64,000 bases of DNA from CAWJNF01 sp963844235 (GTDB taxonomy: Bacteria; Actinomycetota; Thermoleophilia; Gaiellales; Gaiellaceae): assembly GCA_963844235.1 (NCBI GenBank), contig CAWJNF010000005.1:496001-560000 (forward strand), in the 5' to 3' direction. Below, piece by piece: positions 1-9,500 of this stretch (within the stretch, counting starts at the first letter, position 1; the number at the start of each line of letters is the position of its first letter). The notes under the pieces are model-generated. The model worked only from the letters and a program-made list of their open reading frames with translations, was not told the origin of the DNA and made no database searches. The translations under genes were made by a program, and so were the position numbers.

Positions 1-1035
1 CACGCCCGCAACAATCTCCTGCGCCTGGCGCTGCCAGCTCGCCATGTCCTCGACCTCGTCACGCTCGAGGAACAAACGCAGCGCCGTCAGCAGGCCGACG
101 ATCTCCTCCTTACCGACTTTGAGGCTACGGCCGATGCCCTGCCCGGGCGGGCCGGGCAGGCGTCCCGTCTCGAGCAGGGAGGCGCGGAGCGACCACGTTG
201 CCGGGGACACATCCATGTCCTGGTGCTGGAGCGCTACGGACTCGATCAGCTCGCGCCGGCCTGCCAGGATGCCGGAGGCCTGCGGTCCGCGGAGAGCCTT
301 GCCGCCCGAGAACGCGACGAGATCGGCGCCGTCTGCGATGAACGCCCTCAGGTTGGCTTTCGGCGGGAGCGCCGCCGCTGCGTCTACGAGGACGGGCACG
401 CCGTGCCGGTGCGCGACTGCAACGACCTCCGGCAAGGAAGCAACTCGAGCTTCCGGCATGACCGGCCACAACACTGCCGCCGTGCGCTCGCTGATCGCAG
501 CGTCGATCTCCCAGGCCTCGACCGGGCGCGGCGTGGGATGCCCGAGCCCGCCGACTTCGACGAGCTTGACGCCCGCCGCCCGCACCGCGTGGTCGTAGCT
601 GTTCCGATGCGGACGCTGGACGACGATCTCGTTCTTCATGCCTGTGGTGTCGGGCAGGCGCTCCATGTGCGCGATGTCGAGGCCGGCAACGCAGGCCGCC
701 GTCCCGAGCAGGAGCGAGGCGGCCGCGCCGCACGTGACGTATCCCGCCTCGGCCCCCGTCGCCTCGACGATCAGACCAGAGGCTCGGGCTTGCAGCTCGT
801 CGATACGCACGCAACGCTCCGCAGCGCGGGCCATCGCGAGCACGACCTCTCGGGGCATGATCGAACCCCCAAGGCGTGTGAGCGTGCCTGCGGCGTTGAT
901 CACGGGACGAACGCCGATCTCCTCGTAGATCGAGGACCCGGCTGCGACGTCACCTCGAGGTCCGTCCAACTCGGGCCAGGACTGCGTGGAGCTCAGCCGC
1001 ATGCTTTCGTCGCTCCCGTCTCCGGCTCCCGTCAT
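1..1035 (-). CDS. SelA-like PLP-dependent enzyme (C-terminus cut by window edge)
   Basis: This is a fold-type I PLP enzyme of the family related to L-seryl-tRNA(Sec) selenium transferase and D-glucosaminate-6-phosphate ammonia-lyase. The motif FSGGKALRGPQ, with the presumed PLP lysine at about residue 246, and the N-terminal GVRPVINAAGTLTRLGG are typical. The frame stays open to base 1, so the C-terminus lies outside the window; 345 codons are visible. The ATG at 1035 overlaps the TGA of the upstream creatininase-family gene as ATGA, so translation is probably coupled. The family covers ammonia-lyases, aldolases and true SelA. Nothing here points to selenocysteine metabolism, so a lyase acting on a small amino compound is more likely. 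An alternative start is Met12. Confidence 0.85.
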   Translation of the reverse strand, partial: MTGAGDGSDESMRLSSTQSWPELDGPRGDVAAGSSIYEEIGVRPVINAAGTLTRLGGSIMPREVVLAMARAAERCVRIDELQARASGLIVEATGAEAGYVTCGAAASLLLGTAACVAGLDIAHMERLPDTTGMKNEIVVQRPHRNSYDHAVRAAGVKLVEVGGLGHPTPRPVEAWEIDAAISERTAAVLWPVMPEARVASLPEVVAVAHRHGVPVLVDAAAALPPKANLRAFIADGADLVAFSGGKALRGPQASGILAGRRELIESVALQHQDMDVSPATWSLRASLLETGRLPGPPGQGIGRSLKVGKEEIVGLLTALRLFLERDEVEDMASWQRQAQEIVAGV

Positions 1036-1850
1036 GGACAGTGCGTCCCGAACTGGCGATAGCGGCGGATGGGCTGATCGTGGTACTCGCGGACGAGCCG
1101 CGTGAGTCTGTCGACAAGCGCGTCAAACGCCTTCCTGCCCTTCTCCGCGGTCCCCGAGAGCGGGTCACCCATGACGCCGAGCGGCGCCTCTCGCCGGCGC
1201 TCCGGCCACCGTGCGAAGCCGCGAAACTCAGCGCTGAAGGCGTCCTCACGGGGCCAGCTGTTGCGAGCCATCCGGTCGTGCGCGACGAGGTGCGGGCGGA
1301 GATAGAGCTGGAGCGACGTTTCCCACTCGCCCGCGTGACCGATCGACCCATCGTCGGTTTCGCCCCAGGCGCGAAGCTCGTCCTCGATCACCTCCCAGTA
1401 GGAGAAGGCGAGCGCCCAGACGTCCTCCTCCGCGAGCGCGACGCTCAGCGTCTGCAGCGGGGCGGCATTTCCCCCGTGCCCGTTGATCAGGATCATGCGC
1501 TCGAAGCCGTTCGCCTTGAGGCCGCGACAGATGTCGCCCACGAGGGCGAGGAACGTCTCGAGGCGCACGCTGAGAGTACCGACGTGGCCCATGTTGTAGT
1601 GACTGAAGCCAGACCAGATCGGCGGCGCGACGACGACGGGAAAGTCGTCGACGGCCGTCGCGACGCTCACGGCGGCGAGGAAAGGGCCGGCGATGTCGAC
1701 GTCGAGAGGACAGTGCGGGCCGTGTTGCTCGATGCTTCCGACCGGCACCAGGACGACCGGGCGATGCGGAAGCATGCCCTCGAGCTCGTGGCGCCAGAGC
1801 TCCTGCCAGTGGATCTTCTTTCGGTCGCCGTCGAAGCTGCTCGCGTACAT
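1032..1850 (-). CDS. Creatininase-family amidohydrolase
   Basis: This is a 272-residue metal-dependent amidohydrolase of the creatininase/MftE/ArfB family. Visible metal and catalytic motifs are GSIEQHGPH (E41, H43), NGHGGN (H125) and GHAGEWETS (H172, E175). The reading frame stays open upstream to 2072, but that part is low-complexity and lies over the neighbouring promoter region, so I start at Met 1850, just before recognisable family sequence (WQELWRHEL). It is the first gene of a pair with the SelA-like enzyme through an ATGA overlap. A joint role in ring opening and deamination of a small nitrogen compound is inferred. The substrate is unknown: the family includes creatininase, formamide hydrolases and peptide-processing enzymes. 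Confidence 0.85.
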   Translation of the reverse strand: MYASSFDGDRKKIHWQELWRHELEGMLPHRPVVLVPVGSIEQHGPHCPLDVDIAGPFLAAVSVATAVDDFPVVVAPPIWSGFSHYNMGHVGTLSVRLETFLALVGDICRGLKANGFERMILINGHGGNAAPLQTLSVALAEEDVWALAFSYWEVIEDELRAWGETDDGSIGHAGEWETSLQLYLRPHLVAHDRMARNSWPREDAFSAEFRGFARWPERRREAPLGVMGDPLSGTAEKGRKAFDALVDRLTRLVREYHDQPIRRYRQFGTHCP

Positions 1851-2064
1851 CGCCGCTCCCGCGCCTTCGCCGCCGAGAGAGGATCCCCCATCGACGTTGT
1901 GTGGCGTGTTCGCCGTGACGTTAGCAACGCCCGAAGCCACTCCGAGAACGGGGGGAACGCCCTTCCCGCGAGGGCTTCGGAGCCAATGGTGTCCTGGATG
2001 GAACCGCGCGGCTGTCGGGCCGGTCGAACCTCGTGAAGCGGACAACACGAGAAACGAGGAGATC

Positions 2065-2442
2065 ATGAACACCAGATACGTTGCGATAGCCGCGGTGGCG
2101 GTCGCCGGAGCGATCGGGCTCGCCGCCTGCGGCGGCGGAGCCGACCAGCCTGCGAGCGCCCCGAGCGCGCCTGCTCCCGCGGAGCCGATCCTCGACGCCG
2201 GTCAGGCCGGTGGAACGGTTCTGGCGGGGCAAGCCCTCGACGGCGGCCAGCTCGTCGGCATGCCTCTCGACGTAGCAATCTCGTGGGTCGAGGAGCAGGG
2301 ACGGCAGTGGCGCGTCGGACGCGAGGACGGCGTGGATCTCGCGCTTACCGCGGACTTCGTGCTCGACCGGGTCACGTTCACCGTCGAGGACGGCGTCGTC
2401 ACCACGGCAACCATCGAGAACGAGGACGATCGGACCGCGTAG
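2065..2442 (+). CDS. Small lipoprotein, I78-type protease-inhibitor-like
   Basis: This is a 125-residue predicted lipoprotein. The signal peptide MNTRYVAIAAVAVAGAIGLAAC ends in an LAAC lipobox, followed by a Gly/Ala/Pro-rich linker. The C-terminal part (GMPLDVAISWVEEQG, then VGREDGVDLALTADFVLDRV and DGVVTTATIE) resembles the inhibitor I78 / potato-inhibitor-I-like fold. A good ribosome site, AGGAG, lies 5-9 bases before the ATG. It is divergent from the creatininase gene, leaving about 215 bases that must hold both promoters. Envelope localisation is inferred from the lipobox. Inhibition of a protease is only a family-level guess. Confidence 0.8.
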   Translation: MNTRYVAIAAVAVAGAIGLAACGGGADQPASAPSAPAPAEPILDAGQAGGTVLAGQALDGGQLVGMPLDVAISWVEEQGRQWRVGREDGVDLALTADFVLDRVTFTVEDGVVTTATIENEDDRTA

Positions 2443-2451
2443 CCCGGCCGT

Positions 2452-2483
2452 GCGGGGCGGACGGCTTCGCCCGGCCGCCCCGC
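2452..2483 (+). terminator. Hairpin after the lipoprotein gene
   Basis: GCGGGGCGG at 2452-2460 pairs perfectly with CCGCCCCGC at 2475-2483 around a 14-base loop, 9 bases after the stop codon at 2442. There is no T-run, so it may be a GC-type terminator or an RNA 3' end stabiliser. It also separates this gene from the convergent hydrolase ending at 2605. Confidence 0.5.
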
Positions 2484-2604
2484 GATCCCGTCGCAGGTCT
2501 GCGGCGCGGGCCCTTCGCGGGCCAGCGCCGCGGGCGACCTCCCGGCCGATGCCTCGCGCCGCCATCCGTGACGATGGCGACCTTCCCGTCCAGCGTCCCG
2601 GGCT

Positions 2605-3498
2605 TCAGCGCCATCCCGCCTCCGGGGTGGCGCCTTCGCCCAGGAAGTCGAGAAGCTCGGCCGCCGTCTCGTGGGGTCGCTCCTCCGCGAGGAAGTGGCC
2701 CGCGGGGAGGGCGCGCCCGCGCACGTCGTCGCACCATTCGAGCCACGGCGGCAGGAGGTCTCCGGCAATCCACTTCGAGCCCCAGAGGACGAGCAGCGGG
2801 CAGTCGAGGCGGCGTCGCCCACGGTCCAACGCGTCGTGCTCGGCGTCGATCGAGACGAGGGCGCGGAGGTCGTCGCCGTTGGCGCGGATCGCAGCGGGGT
2901 CGGCAAAGCAGCGCTCGTACTCCGCCAGCGCCTCAGGTGCGAAGAACGAATCGTCTCCGTCGCTCCAGTGCCGCAGGTGCCAGCGGAGGAAGAAGCTCGC
3001 GTCGGCGGCGATCATCCGCTCAGGGAGCCCGTCCGACTGGACGAGGAAGAACCAGTGGTAGATCCGCGCTGCGACGTCCTTGTCGACGGAGGCGAGGACT
3101 GTCAGGGTCGGGGCGATGTCGAGGAGGGCGAGCCGCGCGACCCGGTCAGGGTGGTCGAGCGCGAGCCGGAAGCCCACGCGGGCGCCGCGATCGTGGCCGA
3201 CGAGTCCGAAGCGGGCAAAGCCGAGCGCCTCCATCACCTCGATCTGGTCGAGCGCCATGACACGCTTGGAGTAGTCGTTCGGCCCGCCACCGTCGGGCTT
3301 GGAGCTGTCGCCATGGCCGCGCAGATCGGCGCAGACCACCGTGAAGCGCTCGGCCAGCTTCGGAGCCACGAGATGCCACTGGACGAGGGTCTGCGGCCAG
3401 CCGTGAAGCAGCAAGACGGGCGGCCCCTCGCCGCCGCGCACGAGGTTGACCTCGGCACCCGTGGTCGTGACTCGCAGGCGGTCGAAACCGTCGAACAC
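2605..3498 (-). CDS. Alpha/beta hydrolase, haloacetate (fluoroacetate) dehalogenase-like
   Basis: This is a 297-residue alpha/beta hydrolase. The oxyanion segment is LLLHGWPQT. The nucleophile elbow GHDRGAR places an aspartate (D103) where esterases have serine, followed by arginines R104 and R107. An adjacent His-Trp pair (H148-W149, in RIYHWFF) and a late AGHF histidine complete a pattern known from fluoroacetate dehalogenases. The likely reaction is hydrolytic dehalogenation of a 2-haloacid, although soluble epoxide hydrolases share the Asp nucleophile. The start is taken as GTG at 3498 (VFDGFDRLRV); the frame is open to 3621 but would then run over the start of the divergent giant gene. 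Exact start is uncertain. Confidence 0.85.
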   Translation of the reverse strand: MFDGFDRLRVTTTGAEVNLVRGGEGPPVLLLHGWPQTLVQWHLVAPKLAERFTVVCADLRGHGDSSKPDGGGPNDYSKRVMALDQIEVMEALGFARFGLVGHDRGARVGFRLALDHPDRVARLALLDIAPTLTVLASVDKDVAARIYHWFFLVQSDGLPERMIAADASFFLRWHLRHWSDGDDSFFAPEALAEYERCFADPAAIRANGDDLRALVSIDAEHDALDRGRRRLDCPLLVLWGSKWIAGDLLPPWLEWCDDVRGRALPAGHFLAEERPHETAAELLDFLGEGATPEAGWR

Positions 3499-3556
3499 GA
3501 GCGCTGACCCTACTGCTCCGGCGTCCACGGGGTCGTCGGACGCAAGTTGGCGCGAA

Positions 3557-6500
3557 ATGATGAGGGAATCCGCTCGCGCGTGTGCGAAGCTGCGGGCCTT
3601 GAGAAGGCTGCGGCACCACACGTCGAGCTCGGTCAGGGCTTGCGCGATCGTCTGTGCCTCCGTCGGTCTGGCGGCGTTGGCAGCCGCCGGCTGCGGTGGG
3701 AGCGGTAGCGGGTCGGATGCGACCGAGGTTCGGAGCGTCGTGTCCTCGGCGGGGGTGCTGCCAATCTCGACGGGCGTCGCTGAAGTCGGTCGAGAGCCGC
3801 TCCCATCCCCGCAGGCGACCTTGCCGCTCGCGTTCGTTCCGAACGTCGGTCAGACCGACGCTGCGGCGCGCTTCGTCGCGCAGGGCCCTGGCTTCGCATT
3901 CGCATTCGGTACCGGGGAGGCGTTCCTCTCGTTCACGCGGGGCACGAAGGGCCACGCGCTCGGCCTGCGCTTCCTCGACGCGAATCCCGCAGCGGCCGTC
4001 GAGGGGCGCGAGACGCTGCCGGGGAGGGTGAACTACCTCCTCGGCGATGATCCCGCGGCCTGGCAGACCGACCTGCGGACGTACGGGGAGATCGTGTATC
4101 ACGATCTCTGGCCGGGTGTGGATCTGGCTTTTCGCGGCGAGCAGGGACGTCTGAAGTACGAGTTCCGGCTTGCGGCCGGGGCGGACCCCGCCAGCATCCG
4201 GCTCGCGTACGACGGCGCGGAGAGCCTGTCGCTCTCGCCTGACGGTGCTCTGCTCCTCGGCACGTCGCTGGGTGAGCTGCGCGACGAGGCACCGCTCACG
4301 TACCAGGTCGTGGCGGGCAAGCGCGTGGCGGTCGCGAGCGGCTACCAGCTGGACGACACGAGTTACGGCTTCGAGCTCGCTGCGTACGACCGCGAGAGGC
4401 CGCTCGTCATCGACCCGGGTCTCGTCTACTCGACCTACCTGGGCGGGAGCGCGGACGACTCTGGCTTCGACATCGCCGTCGACTCGGCCGGAAGCGCCTA
4501 CGTCACCGGCCGGGTCACGTCGACCGACTTCCCAACATCGCCCGGAGCCTTCGGCGTGACGCTCGGGGGCCCGAGAGACGCGTTCGTGACGAAGCTCGAT
4601 CCGACAGGCTCGACCGTCGTGTACTCGAGCTACCTGGGCGGCAGCGCCGTCGACGAGGCCGAGGGCATCGACGTCGACTCCGCTGGCCGCGCCTACGTCA
4701 CCGGGCGGTCCACGTCGACCGACTTCCCGACGAGCGCGGATGCAGTCGACACGACGCGGACCGGGCCGGAAGACGTGTTCGTCACCGTGCTCGACGCGTC
4801 CGGTGCGATCGACTACTCGACGTACCTGGGTGGCGGAGGCCAGGATCAGGGCTTCGCGATCGCTTCGGACGGGTCGGGTGGCGCCTACGTCACCGGCGTC
4901 ACCGTCTCTTCGGACTTCCCGACCACGGCGGGTGCGTTCGACCTCACGGCGTCCGCATTCGGAGACGCCTTCGTGACGAAGCTCGATGCCGGTGGCACCG
5001 GTTCTCTCGTGTACTCGAGCTACCTGGGAGGAAGTCTCGGCGCGTTCGGCCAAGGGATCGCGGTCGACCCGGAGGGCAACGCCTACGTGACCGGGCGGAC
5101 GCAATCCGCCGACTTCCCTGCCACGGCGGGTGCGTTCGACACCAGCCAGAACGGCGGTGACGACGCGTTCGTCACCGTGCTGAACGCGGCCGGCTCCAGT
5201 CTGGTCTACTCGACTTTCCTCGGAGGGGGCGGTGGAGATCTCGCTCTCGCGATCGCCGTCAACGCTGCCGGGGAGGCATACGTCGCGGGAATGTCCGACT
5301 CGTCCTTCCCGACGACGCCCGGCGCCTTCGACAGCACATCGGACATCAACGGCGACGCGTTCGTCGCTCGTCTGGACGCGACTGGCTCCGGACTAGTCTT
5401 CGCGACTCTTCTCGGTGGCAACTTCAGAGACTCCGGCCAGGGGATCGACGTCGATGCCGGCGGCGACGTGTACGTGACGGGCATCACGAACTCGACCACG
5501 TTCCCAACCACGCCCGAGGCCTACGACGCGACCGCGAATGCCTCGGACAACGCCTTCGTGACGAAGCTTGCGGGCGACGGCACTGCGCTCCTCTACTCGA
5601 CGTACCTCGGCGGAGACAACTTCGACACGGGCCATGACATCGGCGTCGTCGGCGACGACGCCTACATCGCTGGAGTGACGAGTTCCGTTGACTTCCCGAC
5701 AACCCCGGGGGCGTTCGACACGTCGGCCAACGGCAGCGGGGATGCCTTCGTCGCGAAAATCGACACCGTCCCCGAGGTCCCGCTGACGATCGACGGCGTC
5801 GCCGACGCGGGCGGCCCTGTCGGTCGCTATGACGTGTACGAGGCTGCCTTCGAGCTGAGCGAGTCGTACGCGAACCCGTTCGACCCGGACGAGATTCGCC
5901 TCGACGCGCTGTTCCGCTCGCCGTCCGGAGCGGAGTTCACGGTTCCGGCCTTCTGGTACCAACCGTTCACGGTACGGCCCGGGACGCAGGACTTCGAGGT
6001 CTACGACCCGGCCGGGGACGCCGGCTGGCGAGTGCGGTTCGCGCCGGACCAGGAGGGCACCTGGACGCTCGAGCTCAGCGCGCAGGACGGAGAAGGGCGG
6101 CAGGCGACGAGCGGCGTCCACTCGTTCGACGTGGGCCCGAGCGCCGAGAGCGGATTCGTGCGCGTCGGGAGCTCCCGTCTCACTTACGCGGACGGAACCC
6201 CGTACGCGCCCCGTGGGCACAACGTGGCATTCGAGGACTCGAACCCGAGCCTCAACGGCACCGCCTACTACGACGACGTCTTCGACTCCCTCGGCCAGGC
6301 AGGCGAGAACTGGACGCGGGTCTGGATGACGGACTTCAACCGCAGCGCCCTGGAGTGGGGAGCCGGCCACTACTCCGGCTTCTACGACGGTGTCGGCACG
6401 TACTCGCTCCCCTCCGCCTGGCGGCTCGACCGGATCCTCGAGCTGGCAGCCGAGAACGGGATCCGGCTCCAACTCGTGCTCAACGACCACGGCCAGTTCA

Positions 6501-9500
6501 GCACCGATGTGAATCCGCGCTGGGCGCCTCGCTGCGCGCAAGCCGACGTGCCCCCGTGCGAGCCCGGCGACGAAGGATTCGATCCGGGGAACGCCTACAG
6601 CGATGCGAACGGCGGCCCCGTACCCGTGGGAGCGCCGCAGGAGTTCTTCACGAGCCCCGAGGCCCGGGAAGCCTTCAAGCAGAGGCTCCGGTACATCCTC
6701 GCGCGCTGGGGCGCTTACGACGAGATCCTCGCCTGGGAGCTCTTCAACGAGGTGCAGTTCGTCGGCACGCCGGCCGAGAACCCCCGGAACGACGCGTCGG
6801 TTCGTGACGCCGTGGTCGCCTGGCACGGGGAGATGGCCGACTACATCCGCGCGACCGACCCCTACGGCCATCCCATCACCACCAGCTCCCACGATCCGGG
6901 GGTAACGGACGGGATCTGGAGCTTGCCGTCGATCGACCTCGTGCAGGTGCACCTGTACGGCTCCCCGGCGACCCAGGATCAGACGCTCGCCACGCTCGTG
7001 GGCGACCTCCGCTCCTCCTACGGCAAGCCGGTCATCGTGGGCGAGGTGGGGATCGGGGAGGAGAGTCCCGAAGCGGGCTTCGATCCGCAGAGCTACGGGG
7101 GATCCCAGGACGAGCGGGACCACCTCGTCGCGGGAACGCACCTGCACAACGCGATCTGGGCGGCTGCGCTCTCGGGCTCTGCCGCCGGCTACTGGTGGTG
7201 GGGCAACTACATCGCAGCCGATCCGGCCCGCAATCGCACGTCGCCCGACTTTCCGCTCAACGAGTCGGAGTTCCCTGCTCTGAACGCCTACCTCGGCGGA
7301 GAGGATCTGACCGCGCCGGGCCTCGAGGCCGCGGCGATCGTCGCCGATCCGGAGATCGTGGCGGTCGGGCTCAGCGACGGTGCGCGAGCGTTCGTGTGGG
7401 CGCGGGACGTCGACAATGCCTTCCGCAGCGGAGCCGGGCCAGGGGACATCGAGGGTCGGACGATCTCCTCGGCCGCGGTGACCATCGACGGCATGCAGGA
7501 CGGAACGTACGACGTGCACGTGTACCCCACGTCCGGTTCCGGGGGCCAGGTCGGGTCGTTCGCGGCCGTCGCTACGGGCGGCTCGCTCGACATGACCCTC
7601 CCGGACTTCGAGAACGACGTCGCGCTGAAGGTCGAGCCGGGCACTACCGGGACCGACACGACGCCACCCGACGTCGTGTTCAGCGAGCCCTTCGACGGCG
7701 CGGACTATGCGCCCGACCAGTTGATCATGGCCTCGTTCTTCTGCGACGACGGCTCCGGCTCCGGTGTGGCGAGCTGCGTGGGGGATGTCGAGGACGGCGA
7801 GTCGATCGACACCGCTGGCTCGGGTACCAAGGCCTTCACAGTCACCGCCACCGACAACGATGGCAATGTCGCCGTCCGTTCGGTCACGTACTTCATTGGT
7901 CAGGACACCGACGGCGACGCCCTCCTCGATGCCTGGGAAACCAACGGCATCGACGCCGACGGCGACGGCACGAGCGATTTCGATCTCCACGAGGCGCCCT
8001 ACGACGCCGACCCGCTGCACCAGGACATCTATCTCGAGCTCGACTACATGGACTGCGTCGAGGGTGGCTGCAACGCCGGTGACGAGCACAGCCACGAGCC
8101 GATTCCCGAGGCACTCCAGGACGTCGTCGACGCGTTCGCCGCGGCGCCGGTTCCGAACCCCGACGGGATCGACGGGATCGAGCTCCACGTCCTCCTCGAC
8201 GAGCCGACTCCGGAGATCGACCCGCTCAGCTTCGACGGCTTCGGCGGCGTGGGGGGCTTCGACGAATACAAGCTCGGCGACCCGGGCGATCCGTGCGACG
8301 GCTTCTTCGGGACGCCGTTCGAGCGGGCGGGAGCCGGCTGCGAGAACGTCATCGCCGGCAAGCGCTACGCGTTCCACTACGCATTCTTCGGGCACGATTG
8401 GGATCCGGTCACGCACTCCGGAGGTCAGGGCGAGCTTTTCGGGAACGACTTCTACGTCACACTCGGCGGCTGGAGCCAGGGCGGGCTCGATGCCGCCGGA
8501 GGAGGGCGCGCGGTGGAGGCGGCCACGGTGATGCACGAGCTCGGGCACAACCTGGGCCTCGAGCACGGAGGTCACGACCGAGTGAACTGCAAGCCCAACT
8601 ACCTCAGCGTCATGAACTACGCCTTCACCAACCCGAACCTCGACCCCTTCCGTCCGCTCGACTTCTCCCGCGAGGAGCTTCCTCCCCTCGACGAGACGAG
8701 CCTGGACGAGACTGTCGGGATCGCCGGGCCCGCCGGCCGCGACACCGTCTGGGGCGTCGGCGTCGGCGTCGGCGTCGACGGCGTGGCCCACGGCGGGCCG
8801 GCCGACGGGCCGCTCGACTGGGACGGAGATGGGGACGACACGGAGACGAGCGTCTCGGGGGACATCAACCGGCTCGTGTGGCTCTGCGACGGCGACAACC
8901 GCGGAAAGGCGCTGCTCGAGGGTCACGACGACTGGAGCAGCCTGGCGCTGAACTTCCGCCAGTCGGGGAACTTCAGGAACGGGGTGCACGTGCTTCCGGA
9001 GACACCCGAGATCACGAGCGAGCAGGCCGAGCAGGCGGCCGCGGCGGCCGACTTCGACGAGGACGGCGTCGTGAACGTCGACGACAACTGTCCGCAGGCC
9101 ACGAACCCGGACCAGGCCGATCTCGACGCGGACGGCCTCGGCGATGCCTGCGACGCGGATGGGGACGGGGACGGCATCGATGACGGGATCGACGTCGGCG
9201 ACGGCGCGTTCGCCGACGGCGCGTCACCGCCGACGTCCGGTGCGATCGTGTCGAACGCGGCAGGGCTGAGCGTGCAGGTCGGAGACCTGCCCAACCCCGA
9301 CGGTGTGCGCGTCACGGTCGGCCCGGGCACGGCGCCGGCCAGAGTCGGCTTCTCGCTGTGCGGGCTATCCGCCGTCTTTGGTTTCGGGCCCGGCACGGTC
9401 GCCGACGTCGTCTGCGGAGTCACGATCAAGGTCATTCAGGGCGTGGTCGAGGCCTCGCTCGGGGACAGCAGCACGACTGTGAGCGCCCCGGCCGGCGTGA

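Noticed and set aside
3146..5104. 652-codon open frame on the minus strand
   Set aside because: It covers parts of two real genes in the wrong frame and has low-complexity Arg-rich sequence without motifs.
5393..8989. 1198-codon open frame on the minus strand
   Set aside because: It is antisense to the giant mosaic gene, whose plus-strand frame shows clear domains. The minus reading is rich in Arg, Val, Glu and Asp with no domain, typical of GC-rich shadow frames.
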